Assembly: GCF_030733745.1 (NCBI RefSeq) | Contig: NZ_JASHIK010000001.1 | Location: forward strand, 372,001 to 436,000 | Source: Stappia sp. MMSF_3263 | Lineage (GTDB): Bacteria > Pseudomonadota > Alphaproteobacteria > Rhizobiales > Stappiaceae | Length of the DNA: 64,000 nt | Direction of reading: 5' to 3' | Shown: piece by piece, positions 56,775 through 64,000 of the stretch | Layout of the letters: each line of letters opens with the position of its first letter | Numbering within the stretch: the first letter of the stretch is position 1 | The notes under the pieces: model-generated | Told to the model about the DNA's origin: nothing | Databases searched by the model: none | The model's input: only the letters and a program-made list of their open reading frames with translations | Program-made: the position numbers and the translations under genes

Positions 56775-57983
56775 ATGGCGGAAGTGACCGAGGGAACCGA
56801 GGGCTTTTACGAAGGCCTGCCGGTCTTCAGCGATTTCGGACGGGTCAGTGAGGCGGATGCCTTCGCGCCGTTGCCGGACGACTGGACGCTGCTGGTCGCG
56901 GACATCGTGCGCTCGCGCGACGCGGTCGCGGCAGGACAGTACAAGACCGTCAACATGGTCGCAGCGGCTGTCGTCACGGCGGTGCTGAACGCGGCAGGAC
57001 GCGCCGATCTTCCCTTCGTCTTCGGCGGCGACGGGGCGATGGCCGCCGTGCCGCCATCGCTTTCCCGGGCGTCGTCGGAGGCCCTCGTCCGCGTTCGGGT
57101 CATGGCGCGGGAGACTACCGGGCTCGACCTGCGCGTTGCCGCGATCCCTGTGCGCGATCTCAGGCGGCTGGGTGCCGACCTGCGTGTCGCGAAGTTCGAA
57201 CTGAGCCTCGGCAACAACCTCGCCATGTTCTCCGGCGGCGGCATCGAACTGGCCGACACGATCCTCAAGGACGAAACCCGCGTCGCCCCCTATCGCCTCA
57301 CGGAGAGCAGCGCCGCCGGTCCGGCGCCGCTCGACGGGCTCTCCTGCCGCTGGGAGGCGCTGCCGGCCGAGCGCGGCCGCATGGTGACCTTGATCCTGCG
57401 TCCGGCGAGCGGCCGCGTGGAGGATCTGAAGCAACTGCTTTTCGACCTGCGCTCGCTGCTCGGTATCGACCTTGCCGCCTCCGATCCCGCCAGCGCGCCG
57501 GTTCGCCGAAGCTCGCTGAAGTTCCGGTTTCCTCCTTCGGGCCTGGCACTGGAGGCCCGCATGCTGGGCTGGCGAAGCGGTACCTGGCGAGCTTACCTGG
57601 GCGGGTTCCTCGCCTCGCTCGCCTTCGTTTTCGGAGTTCTCACGGGGCGGCGGCTCGGTCCGTTCGAACCGCGCAAGTATCTGCGCGAGGTCTCCTTGAA
57701 CACCGATTTCCGCAAGTTCGATGACACGTTGCGCCTGGTTCTCGATCTTGACGCTCGCGAGACGACAGCGCTCTCCGACTATCTTGCCCGTGGCGAGGCG
57801 GAGGGGCGGCTTGTCTACGGCATGCATGTCTCTCATTCCGCGTTGATGACGTGCCTCGTCTTCAGCATCGAGCAGAGCCGGCACATTCACTTCATCGACG
57901 GGGCAGGGGGAGGCTTCGCGCGCGCTGCGGTCGACTTCAAGGCGCGTCTTGCGGCGATGGAGCCGCCGGCGGTGGCGGACTGA
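56775..57983 (+). CDS. DUF3095 protein (cyclase-like)
   Basis: A 402-residue DUF3095 protein. The amino part has WTLLVADIVRSRDAVAAGQYKTVNMVAAAVV, VFGGDGAMAAVPP and LRVAKFELSLGNNLAMFSGGGIELAD, which recall nucleotide cyclase catalytic domains. One possible membrane segment lies at about 275-295 (LGGFLASLAFVFGVLTGRRL). Biochemical function unknown. Start 56775 has AAGGATGG upstream; the frame is open to 56616 without coding character. Precedes aroC. Confidence 0.82.
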   Translation: MAEVTEGTEGFYEGLPVFSDFGRVSEADAFAPLPDDWTLLVADIVRSRDAVAAGQYKTVNMVAAAVVTAVLNAAGRADLPFVFGGDGAMAAVPPSLSRASSEALVRVRVMARETTGLDLRVAAIPVRDLRRLGADLRVAKFELSLGNNLAMFSGGGIELADTILKDETRVAPYRLTESSAAGPAPLDGLSCRWEALPAERGRMVTLILRPASGRVEDLKQLLFDLRSLLGIDLAASDPASAPVRRSSLKFRFPPSGLALEARMLGWRSGTWRAYLGGFLASLAFVFGVLTGRRLGPFEPRKYLREVSLNTDFRKFDDTLRLVLDLDARETTALSDYLARGEAEGRLVYGMHVSHSALMTCLVFSIEQSRHIHFIDGAGGGFARAAVDFKARLAAMEPPAVAD

Positions 57984-58081
57984 AGACCTTCGGGGCTCTT
58001 TTTACGGTTTCCCTGCGGCGCAGGCCGAACTAGAAGACCTGTGCAAGACTGCATTCGCGAACCCCCGCCCGGACAAAGCCG

Positions 58082-59167
58082 ATGTCGCACAACACCTTTG
58101 GTCACCTTTTTCGCGTCACGACCTGGGGCGAGAGCCACGGCCCCGGGCTTGGCTGCGTCATCGATGGCTGCCCGCCGCTGATCGAGATCTCCGAAGCCGA
58201 GATCCAGGCGTTCCTCGACAAGCGCAAGCCGGGCCAGTCGCGGTTCACCACCCAGCGCCGCGAGGCCGATACGGTGCGGATCCTGTCCGGCGTCATGAGC
58301 GATGACGAGGGCGTGCTGCGCACCACCGGGACCCCGATCTCGCTGATGATCGAGAATACCGACCAGCGCTCCAAGGACTATGGCGAGATCCGCGAGAGCT
58401 ACCGGCCCGGCCACGCGGATTTCACCTATGACGCCAAATACGGCATTCGCGACTATCGCGGCGGCGGGCGTTCGTCGGCCCGCGAGACGGCCGCGCGTGT
58501 CGCCGCCGGCGCCATCGCCCGCAAGGTGCTCCCAGGCCTCGTCCTGCGTGGCGCGCTGGTCCAGATCGGCCCGCACAAGGTTGACCGGTCGCGCTGGGAC
58601 TGGAGCGAGATCGGCAACAACCCCTTCTTCTGCCCGGACGCGACCACTGCGGCGCGCTGGTCCGATTATCTGGACCAGATCCGCAAGGACGGGTCGTCGG
58701 TTGGCGCCGTCGTCGAGATCGTCGCCGAGGGAGTTCCTGCCGGTCTCGGCGCGCCGATCTACGGCAAGCTTGACCAGGACATCGCGAGCGGCCTGATGTC
58801 GATCAACGCGGTCAAGGGCGTTGAGATCGGCAACGGGTTCGAGGCGGCGACATTGACCGGCGAGGAAAATGCCGACGAGATGCGCATCGGTGCGGACGGC
58901 AGGCCACTGTTCCTGACCAACAATGCCGGCGGCGTGCTCGGCGGCATCTCTTCCGGCGAACCGGTGGTCGCGCGCTTCGCGGTCAAGCCGACATCCTCCA
59001 TCCTCACCCCGCGCAAGTCGGTGACCCGCTCGGGCGAGGAGGTCGATGTGCGCACCAAGGGCCGCCACGATCCTTGCGTCGGCATTCGCGCGGTGCCGGT
59101 TGGCGAGGCCATGGTCGCCTGCATCCTCGCGGATCACTATCTGCGCCATCGCGGCCAGGTCGGGTGA
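58082..59167 (+). CDS. aroC: Chorismate synthase
   Basis: Converts 5-enolpyruvylshikimate-3-phosphate to chorismate, the branch point of aromatic amino acids. The 361-residue protein has the amino motif [70 protein letters not shown] (in part: [18 protein letters not shown]) and [17 protein letters not shown]-dependent, cytoplasmic. Length normal. Confidence 0.98.
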   Translation: MSHNTFGHLFRVTTWGESHGPGLGCVIDGCPPLIEISEAEIQAFLDKRKPGQSRFTTQRREADTVRILSGVMSDDEGVLRTTGTPISLMIENTDQRSKDYGEIRESYRPGHADFTYDAKYGIRDYRGGGRSSARETAARVAAGAIARKVLPGLVLRGALVQIGPHKVDRSRWDWSEIGNNPFFCPDATTAARWSDYLDQIRKDGSSVGAVVEIVAEGVPAGLGAPIYGKLDQDIASGLMSINAVKGVEIGNGFEAATLTGEENADEMRIGADGRPLFLTNNAGGVLGGISSGEPVVARFAVKPTSSILTPRKSVTRSGEEVDVRTKGRHDPCVGIRAVPVGEAMVACILADHYLRHRGQVG

Positions 59168-59236
59168 TTTTCAGTATTACTGAATTTTGAAATATTTTTC
59201 GTTGTCACTGAATTTTCTGTTGGCTAGAATGCCGGC

Positions 59237-60556
59237 ATGCGTCTGGATGCTTGGCTCTCGATCAACAAGGAAACCCGCTCGGCCTTTGCCCGGCGCGCCG
59301 GCCTGTCGCCGGCGGCGGTGACTGCCTTGTGCAACGATCCTGGCGTCTGGGTGTCGCGCGACAGCGCGGAACGGATCGCGGCGGCCACTGGCGGCGCCGT
59401 GACCCCGAATGACCTTCTCGGCTTGAAAGGATCCAAGGAATTGGACATGTCCCAGACCCGTGTCGCGGAGGCGATCCGCGCATTCGAACGCGGCGAGATG
59501 CTCGTCGTTACCGATGATGACGATCGTGAGAACGAGGGCGATCTGGTTGTCGCCGCTTCGCTGATCACGCCCGAACAGATGGCGTTCATGGTCCGCCACA
59601 CCTCCGGCATCGTCTGCGCGCCGATGACGCGCGATGCGGCGCGGCGGCTGCGGCTCGACCCGATGGTCGCCGACAATGACGCGCCGCTCTCCACGGCCTT
59701 CACCATTTCCGTCGACTATCGCCACGGCCTGACCACGGGTATTTCCGCCGAGGAGCGTTGCTCCACCGTGCGCGGGCTTGCCAATCCGAATGCCGGTGCG
59801 GCCGATTTCGCCCGCCCGGGTCACATCTTCCCGCTTGTCGCCCGCGAGGGCGGGGTGCTGATGCGCTCCGGCCATACCGAGGCGGCGGTCGATCTCTGCC
59901 GTCTTGCGGGCCAGCCGGAAGTCGGTGTGATTTCCGAGCTCGTCAACGATGACGGCACCGTCAAGCGCGGCGACCAGGTGGTGGCGTTCGCGGCCGAGCA
60001 CGGGCTGAAGGTGGTGTCCGTCGCCGACCTCATCTCGTGGCGGCAGCGCATGGAGCGGCTGGTGGAGCGGGTGGCCGAGCAGCCTGTCGACACCATTGCC
60101 GGTCCCGCATACGCGGTTACCTATTCGACGCCCTATGACCCGATGCATCATGTCGCCGTCGTCTATGGCGACATTCTCGACGGTCGCAACGTGCCGGTTC
60201 GCCTGCAGCTGGAATCGGTGCTCGATGACGTTTTCGGCGACACGCGGGTGATGGACGATGTCATGCGCGATTTCGCCGCGCGCGGCCGCGGGGTGGTCGT
60301 TTATCTCCGGGAAGGCTCCGTCGGCGTGGCGCGCCAGGCGCGGCGCGCGCGCACCGACCTGATGGCGGCCGAGGACGAGGAGCACCAGTCGGCGCAGGCC
60401 CGCGAGGAGCAATGGCGCGAGGTCGGGCTCGGCGCGCAGATCCTCAAGGATCTCGGCGTCAATTCGATCACGCTCCTGGCCTCGCGCCAGCGTCACTATG
60501 TCGGCCTGGAAGGCTTTGGCATCGTCATCGAGGGCACGGAGATCCGGGAGGGATAA
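59237..60556 (+). CDS. ribB: HTH-RibBA fusion: DHBP synthase with degenerate RibA part
   Basis: A 439-residue protein in riboflavin synthesis. Residues 1-68 look like a Cro/C1-type HTH (FARRAGLSPAAVTALCNDPGVWVSRDSAERIAAATGGAVTP). The DHBP synthase domain starts at Met71 (TDDDDRENEGDLVVAA, HTSGIVCAP, RPGHIFPL, GHTEAAVDL), which makes 3,4-dihydroxy-2-butanone 4-phosphate. The last ~190 residues resemble GTP cyclohydrolase II but lack the zinc cysteines (VRLQLESVLDDVFGDTRV). AAGGAATTGGAC before Met71 could also allow an internal start at 59447. Confidence 0.92.
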   Translation: MRLDAWLSINKETRSAFARRAGLSPAAVTALCNDPGVWVSRDSAERIAAATGGAVTPNDLLGLKGSKELDMSQTRVAEAIRAFERGEMLVVTDDDDRENEGDLVVAASLITPEQMAFMVRHTSGIVCAPMTRDAARRLRLDPMVADNDAPLSTAFTISVDYRHGLTTGISAEERCSTVRGLANPNAGAADFARPGHIFPLVAREGGVLMRSGHTEAAVDLCRLAGQPEVGVISELVNDDGTVKRGDQVVAFAAEHGLKVVSVADLISWRQRMERLVERVAEQPVDTIAGPAYAVTYSTPYDPMHHVAVVYGDILDGRNVPVRLQLESVLDDVFGDTRVMDDVMRDFAARGRGVVVYLREGSVGVARQARRARTDLMAAEDEEHQSAQAREEQWREVGLGAQILKDLGVNSITLLASRQRHYVGLEGFGIVIEGTEIREG

Positions 60557-60574
60557 TCCCGCGTCTGCCGCCGC

Positions 60575-60597
60575 TGTCCGGCCTTGTGGGCCGGACA
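60575..60597 (+). terminator. Hairpin terminator of ribB
   Basis: TGTCCGGCC-ttgtg-GGCCGGACA, a perfect 9-bp stem 19 bases past the ribB stop. It is followed by CATTCGGGCC, so the T tract is weak. Confidence 0.6.
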
Positions 60598-60622
60598 CAT
60601 TCGGGCCGGCGAGTGAGCCGGC

Positions 60623-60753
60623 AAAAAAAGAGGCCGTGCGCAGGCACGGCCTCAAGTCGATCACTGTGCACGTGGCCCCATCGACCACAACCTCTGTTTA
60701 GTAGGTTTTGCTCTTGTGTCCATCACCCTCAGGGGTGAGGTTGACGGAGATTT
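60623..60753 (-). ncRNA. Candidate small RNA, antisense in the ribB-dxs gap
   Basis: The minus strand ends with GAGGCCGTGC-ctgc-GCACGGCCTC (60630-60653) followed by TTTTTTT, an excellent rho-independent terminator, but no leftward gene precedes it. Upstream on that strand are further stems: TCACCC/GGGTGA (60723-60738), AACCT/AGGTT (60689-60707) and GTCGAT/ATCGAC (60656-60685). A promoter-like TTCAAG-16-GATATT (60787-60760) would start transcription near 60753, giving about 130 nt. Not matched to any known RNA family. Confidence 0.45.
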
Positions 60754-61001
60754 TCCCGGAATATCATCACTTTCGACAGGGCTTGAATTACTTAAGGTTG
60801 CATGACGATAACGGCAAGGCTATCGCGTGCAGCCGTGATGATGCCGATTCCCGAGCGGGCGCCGCCGACCGTTGCGGTCGCACGACCGGCACCTGCAAGC
60901 AGCGTATTTGCGCACTATATGGTCATGGTGGTATTGAGCGCCTTGGCGAGATCCGCGCAAGCGGTGCCGAAACCAAGCGACGAACCTCTGGGACCGCCCT
61001 C

Positions 61002-62921
61002 GTGTACAAACGCCCCGACACCCCGCTTCTGGACACCGTGGTAACCCCGCACGACTTGCGGCGGCTGCCGGAGCGCGACCTGCGCCAGTTCGCCGATGAA
61101 CTGCGGGCGGAGGTGATCGACGCCGTCTCGGTGACCGGTGGCCATCTGGGGGCGGGCCTTGGCGTCGTCGAGCTGACCACGGCGCTCCATTATGTCTTCG
61201 ACACGCCGGACGACCGGCTGATCTGGGACGTCGGCCATCAGTGTTACCCGCACAAGATCCTGACCGGCCGGCGCGACCGCATCCGCACCCTGCGCCAGGG
61301 CGGCGGGCTGTCCGGCTTCACCAAGCGCTCGGAGAGCGAATACGACCCCTTCGGCGCGGCCCATTCCTCGACCTCGATTTCCGCCGGCCTCGGCATGGCC
61401 GTGGCGCGCGACCTTGAGGGGCGCAAGAACAACATCATCGCCGTCATCGGCGACGGAGCCATGTCCGCCGGCATGGCCTACGAGGCGATGAACAATGCCG
61501 GCGCGCTTCATTCCCGGTTGATCGTCATCCTCAACGACAACGACATGTCGATTGCCCCGCCGGTGGGGGCGATGAGCGCCTACCTTGCGCGCCTTGTCTC
61601 CGGCCGTGCCTACATGACCCTGCGCGATGCGGCCAAGCAGCTCGCCAAGGCGCTGCCGCGCCAGCTCAAGGAAAAGGCTGCGCGGGCGGAGGAATACGCC
61701 CGCGGCTTCTGGACCGGGGGCACGCTGTTCGAGGAACTCGGCTTCTATTATGTCGGACCGGTCGATGGCCACAATCTCGATCATCTCCTGCCGGTGCTGA
61801 AGAATGTCCGCGACACCCACCAGGGACCGGTGCTGATCCATGTCGTCACCCGCAAGGGCAAGGGCTACGAACCGGCGGAAAATTCCGCTGACAAGTATCA
61901 CGGCGTCGCCAAGTTCGATGTCGTCACCGGCAAGCAGTCGAAGCCCAAGGCGAACGCGCCGAGCTATACCCGCGTCTTTGCCGAGAGCCTGATCGAGGAG
62001 GCCCGCCACGACGAACGCATTGTCGGCATCACGGCGGCGATGCCCGACGGCACCGGACTTGATCTCTTCGGCGAGGCCTATCCCGCCCGTACCTTCGATG
62101 TCGGCATTGCCGAGCAGCACGCCGTCACCTTCGCCGCCGGCATGGCGAGCGAGGGCTACAAGCCGTTCTGCGCCATCTACTCGACCTTCCTGCAGCGCGC
62201 CTATGACCAGGTGGTGCACGACGTCGCGATCCAGGGCCTGCCGGTGCGTTTTCCCATCGACCGCGCCGGCCTTGTCGGCGCCGATGGCCCCACCCATGCC
62301 GGCAGCTTCGACACGGCCTATCTCGCCTGCCTGCCCGGCTTCGTGGTGATGGCGGCCGGCGACGAGGCGGAGCTGAGGCACATGGTGGCAACGGCTGCGG
62401 CCTATGACGAGGGACCGATTTCCTTCCGCTATCCGCGCGGCGAGGGTGTCGGCATCGAGCTGCCGCAGCGCGGCCAGATGCTGGAGATCGGCCGCGGCCG
62501 TGTGCTGCGCGAGGGCAGCAAGGTGGCGCTGCTCTCCTTCGGCGGCCGACTGGCGCAATGCCTGCTCGCGGCCGACGAGCTCGATGCGGCGGGTCTTTCG
62601 ACCACCGTCGCCGATGCCCGCTTCGCCAAGCCGCTCGACGAGGACCTGCTCGTTCGGCTTGCCCGCGAGCACGAGGTTCTGGTGATCGTGGAGGAAGGCT
62701 CGGCCGGCGGCTTTGCCTCCCACGTCCTGCACCGGCTGGCCGAACGCGGTCTGCTCGACGCGGGACTGAAGGTGCGGCCCGTTTGCCTGCCGGACCGCTA
62801 TCTCGATCACGACAAGCCGGAGCGCATGCATGCCGAGGCCGGGCTGGACGTGAAGGGCATCATGGCGACGGTGTTTTCCGCTCTCGGCAAGGACGCGGCC
62901 GCCGCAGCACGCCTCGCCTGA
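61002..62921 (+). CDS. dxs: 1-deoxy-D-xylulose-5-phosphate synthase
   Basis: First enzyme of the MEP isoprenoid pathway: pyruvate plus glyceraldehyde 3-phosphate to DXP, with thiamine diphosphate. The 639-residue product starts near [18 protein letters not shown] and carries [17 protein letters not shown], the ThDP/Mg motif [37 protein letters not shown] and [13 protein letters not shown]. Start is GTG 61002 by family length with GGGA upstream; the TTG frame at 60708 is not real. Confidence 0.97.
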   Translation: MYKRPDTPLLDTVVTPHDLRRLPERDLRQFADELRAEVIDAVSVTGGHLGAGLGVVELTTALHYVFDTPDDRLIWDVGHQCYPHKILTGRRDRIRTLRQGGGLSGFTKRSESEYDPFGAAHSSTSISAGLGMAVARDLEGRKNNIIAVIGDGAMSAGMAYEAMNNAGALHSRLIVILNDNDMSIAPPVGAMSAYLARLVSGRAYMTLRDAAKQLAKALPRQLKEKAARAEEYARGFWTGGTLFEELGFYYVGPVDGHNLDHLLPVLKNVRDTHQGPVLIHVVTRKGKGYEPAENSADKYHGVAKFDVVTGKQSKPKANAPSYTRVFAESLIEEARHDERIVGITAAMPDGTGLDLFGEAYPARTFDVGIAEQHAVTFAAGMASEGYKPFCAIYSTFLQRAYDQVVHDVAIQGLPVRFPIDRAGLVGADGPTHAGSFDTAYLACLPGFVVMAAGDEAELRHMVATAAAYDEGPISFRYPRGEGVGIELPQRGQMLEIGRGRVLREGSKVALLSFGGRLAQCLLAADELDAAGLSTTVADARFAKPLDEDLLVRLAREHEVLVIVEEGSAGGFASHVLHRLAERGLLDAGLKVRPVCLPDRYLDHDKPERMHAEAGLDVKGIMATVFSALGKDAAAAARLA

Positions 62922-62928
62922 GGAGGCG

Positions 62929-62993
62929 TCGCGAGAGCTATGCGCATGGGTCGGGACGCCATGCGTAGCATCGTCATTGACAGTCTCTCGCGA
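62929..62993. repeat. 65-base foldback after dxs
   Basis: TCGCGAGAG (62929-62937) pairs with CTCTCGCGA (62985-62993); inside, GCTATGCGCATGG pairs imperfectly with CCATGCGTAGC. This two-part foldback could be a terminator or an RNA stabiliser of the dxs transcript, or a REP-like repeat. Confidence 0.55.
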
Positions 62994-63003
62994 ATGTTGA
63001 AAC

Positions 63004-63028
63004 GGTCGCCCTGATGCACCGGGCGACG
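63004..63028 (+). terminator. Hairpin between dxs and the MFS gene
   Basis: GTCGCCC-tgatgcacc-GGGCGAC followed by GGCTTTCAG. It is terminator-like and lies between dxs and the next gene. Confidence 0.5.
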
Positions 63029-63109
63029 GCTTTCAGTCGCCGTCGCTGCTTGTCATTGCACGGGATCGACCGTGCGCACCTGCGAGCCAGATCAGGAAAG
63101 AGCGCGACC

Positions 63110-64000
63110 ATGGCGCAGACGCTGGCCCCGGTATCGGCCCTTCTCATCGCCATCGCCCTGCTCGTCACCGGGCACGGCCTGCAAAGCACCCTGCTGCCGC
63201 TGGCCGGCTCGCAGGCGGGCTTTTCCGATCTTGCGGTCGGCCTGGTGTCATCGAGCTATTTCTTCGGACTGGTGCTGGGCTGCCTTGGCGCGCCCTATGT
63301 GATCATGCGTGCCGGTCACATCCGCGCCTTTGCCGCGCTGGTGTCGCTGATGTCGGCTGCCGCGATCTTCCATCCCCTGATGGTCGACCCGCTCGCCTGG
63401 AGCCTGATTCGCATCGTCTCCGGCTTCTGCCTCGCCGGTTTTTACATGATCGTCGAAAGCTGGCTCAACGAACAGGCTTCCAACGAGAACCGCGGCACGA
63501 TCATGTCGATCTACATCGTGCTGGTCTATGCCGCGATGACCGCCGGCCAGATATCGCTGACGGCGACCGACATCTCCACATTCGTACCCTTCGCCATCGC
63601 TTCCGTGGCCGTTAGCCTGGCGGTCATCCCTGTGTCGCTGACCACCGCCAACCAGCCGGCGCCGATCACGGTGGTGCGCTTCCGTCCGGTCAAGCTCTAT
63701 CGCAATTCGCCGACGGCGCTTGTCGCGGTGCTGCTGATCGGCGTGACGCAGGGTGGGCTGTGGATGCTGGCACCGCTTTATGCGATCCAGATCGGCCTTT
63801 CCACCAACAACGCGGCCTATTTCGCCGCGGCGGTCGTCGGCGCGGGAGCGATCTCGCAATGGCCCATCGGCCGCCTGTCCGACCGGTTCGACCGCCGTCT
63901 CATCCTGCTCGGCCTTGCGGTGAGTGCGGTGTTCGTCAGCATCGTCTTCATGACGGTTCCCATCGGCGGTGTCGGCGTGGCGCTCATGCTCGCCCTGCTC
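63110..64000 (+). CDS. MFS transporter, YcaD-like (3' end cut by window)
   Basis: The first 297 codons of a major facilitator that runs past the window end. At least eight hydrophobic segments are seen, starting LAPVSALLIAIALLVTGHGL; FCLAGFYMIVESWLNE (about residues 105-120) and GQWPIGRLSDRFDRRLILLG-type motif A near residue 245 fit the YcaD/UMF1-like MFS group. AGGAAAGAG precedes the ATG. Substrate unknown. Confidence 0.88.
   Translation, partial: MAQTLAPVSALLIAIALLVTGHGLQSTLLPLAGSQAGFSDLAVGLVSSSYFFGLVLGCLGAPYVIMRAGHIRAFAALVSLMSAAAIFHPLMVDPLAWSLIRIVSGFCLAGFYMIVESWLNEQASNENRGTIMSIYIVLVYAAMTAGQISLTATDISTFVPFAIASVAVSLAVIPVSLTTANQPAPITVVRFRPVKLYRNSPTALVAVLLIGVTQGGLWMLAPLYAIQIGLSTNNAAYFAAAVVGAGAISQWPIGRLSDRFDRRLILLGLAVSAVFVSIVFMTVPIGGVGVALMLALL

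Larger units (their letters stand above)
60557..61001. other. ribB-dxs intergenic region
   Basis: 445 bases with three stable hairpins just after ribB, a candidate antisense small RNA (60623-60753, minus strand), and the presumed dxs promoter. 60790-61000 shows open frames on both strands, none with coding character. No FMN riboswitch consensus seen. Confidence 0.5.

Noticed and set aside
59168-59236. FMN riboswitch before ribB
   Set aside because: The 69-base leader lacks the conserved FMN aptamer blocks and is too short.
60915-62831. 638-codon minus-strand frame opposite dxs
   Set aside because: Shadow of a well-defined enzyme; no ribosome site, no domain.

Overview
The window is GC-rich, densely packed DNA from an alphaproteobacterial chromosome. 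The gene content points to the Hyphomicrobiales (Rhizobiales): atpF'/atpF followed by rnhB, split glyQ/glyS, MaeB-type malic enzyme with a phosphotransacetylase-like domain, a TIGR02301-type protein beside a NUDIX gene, DUF1344, a RibB with a degenerate GTP cyclohydrolase part, and a NadQ-type regulator with nadABC. A marine or soil Stappiaceae-like organism is my best guess, but family level is inference. Nearly everything is core or near-core chromosome. I see no rRNA, tRNA, CRISPR, prophage or complete IS.

Layout. 0-3 kb: end of the ATP synthase Fo operon, RNase HII, a PA0069-type radical SAM protein and a small EF-hand protein, then a short AT-rich island. 3.4-10 kb: two accessory modules, each with an AraC regulator divergent from enzymes (cupin plus flavin monooxygenase; SMP-30-like protein plus secreted metallo-beta-lactamase-fold hydrolase). 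10-19 kb: moaB, a ceramidase-family membrane protein, malic enzyme, a HemG-like flavodoxin, ETF-ubiquinone oxidoreductase, an unusual uracil-DNA glycosylase, an S49 peptidase and a MerR regulator. 19-26 kb: glyQ and glyS, separated by a MITE-like element, a secreted protein, LemA and a DUF2207 protein. 27-33 kb: MFS/LysR pair and the nadA-nadB-nadC NAD synthesis genes with a palindromic operator. 33-41 kb: hydroxypyruvate isomerase family, an EAL-CBS-GGDEF-like protein, SleB-type hydrolase, RluA-type pseudouridine synthase, thioesterase/MarR pair, and the unit phosphatase-nadQ. 41-52 kb: HD protein, YgfZ, class II amidotransferase, M20 deacylase, L,D-transpeptidase, DUF427, LysE, several proteins of unknown function, NUDIX and the SRAP (YedK/HMCES) protein. 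52.7-53.0 kb: second, inverted copy of the MITE. 53-64 kb: FAD oxidase, fabI, a histidine phosphatase, DUF1344, DUF3095, aroC, an HTH-RibBA fusion, dxs and the start of an MFS gene.

Functional links worth noting. The NadQ-like regulator at 40 kb very probably acts on the palindrome upstream of nadA at 29 kb, giving a small NAD regulon inside one window. Two proteins (the SRAP protein and the radical SAM protein) end in QLxLF, the beta-clamp-binding consensus, which ties them to replication or repair. Two 269/270-bp inverted-repeat elements, about 96% identical by eye, lie in opposite orientation, both flanked by CTAG; one sits exactly at a stop codon. A structured, terminator-ended transcript candidate lies antisense in the ribB-dxs gap. 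Regulatory palindromes are visible beside the MarR and MerR genes and upstream of ETF-QO.
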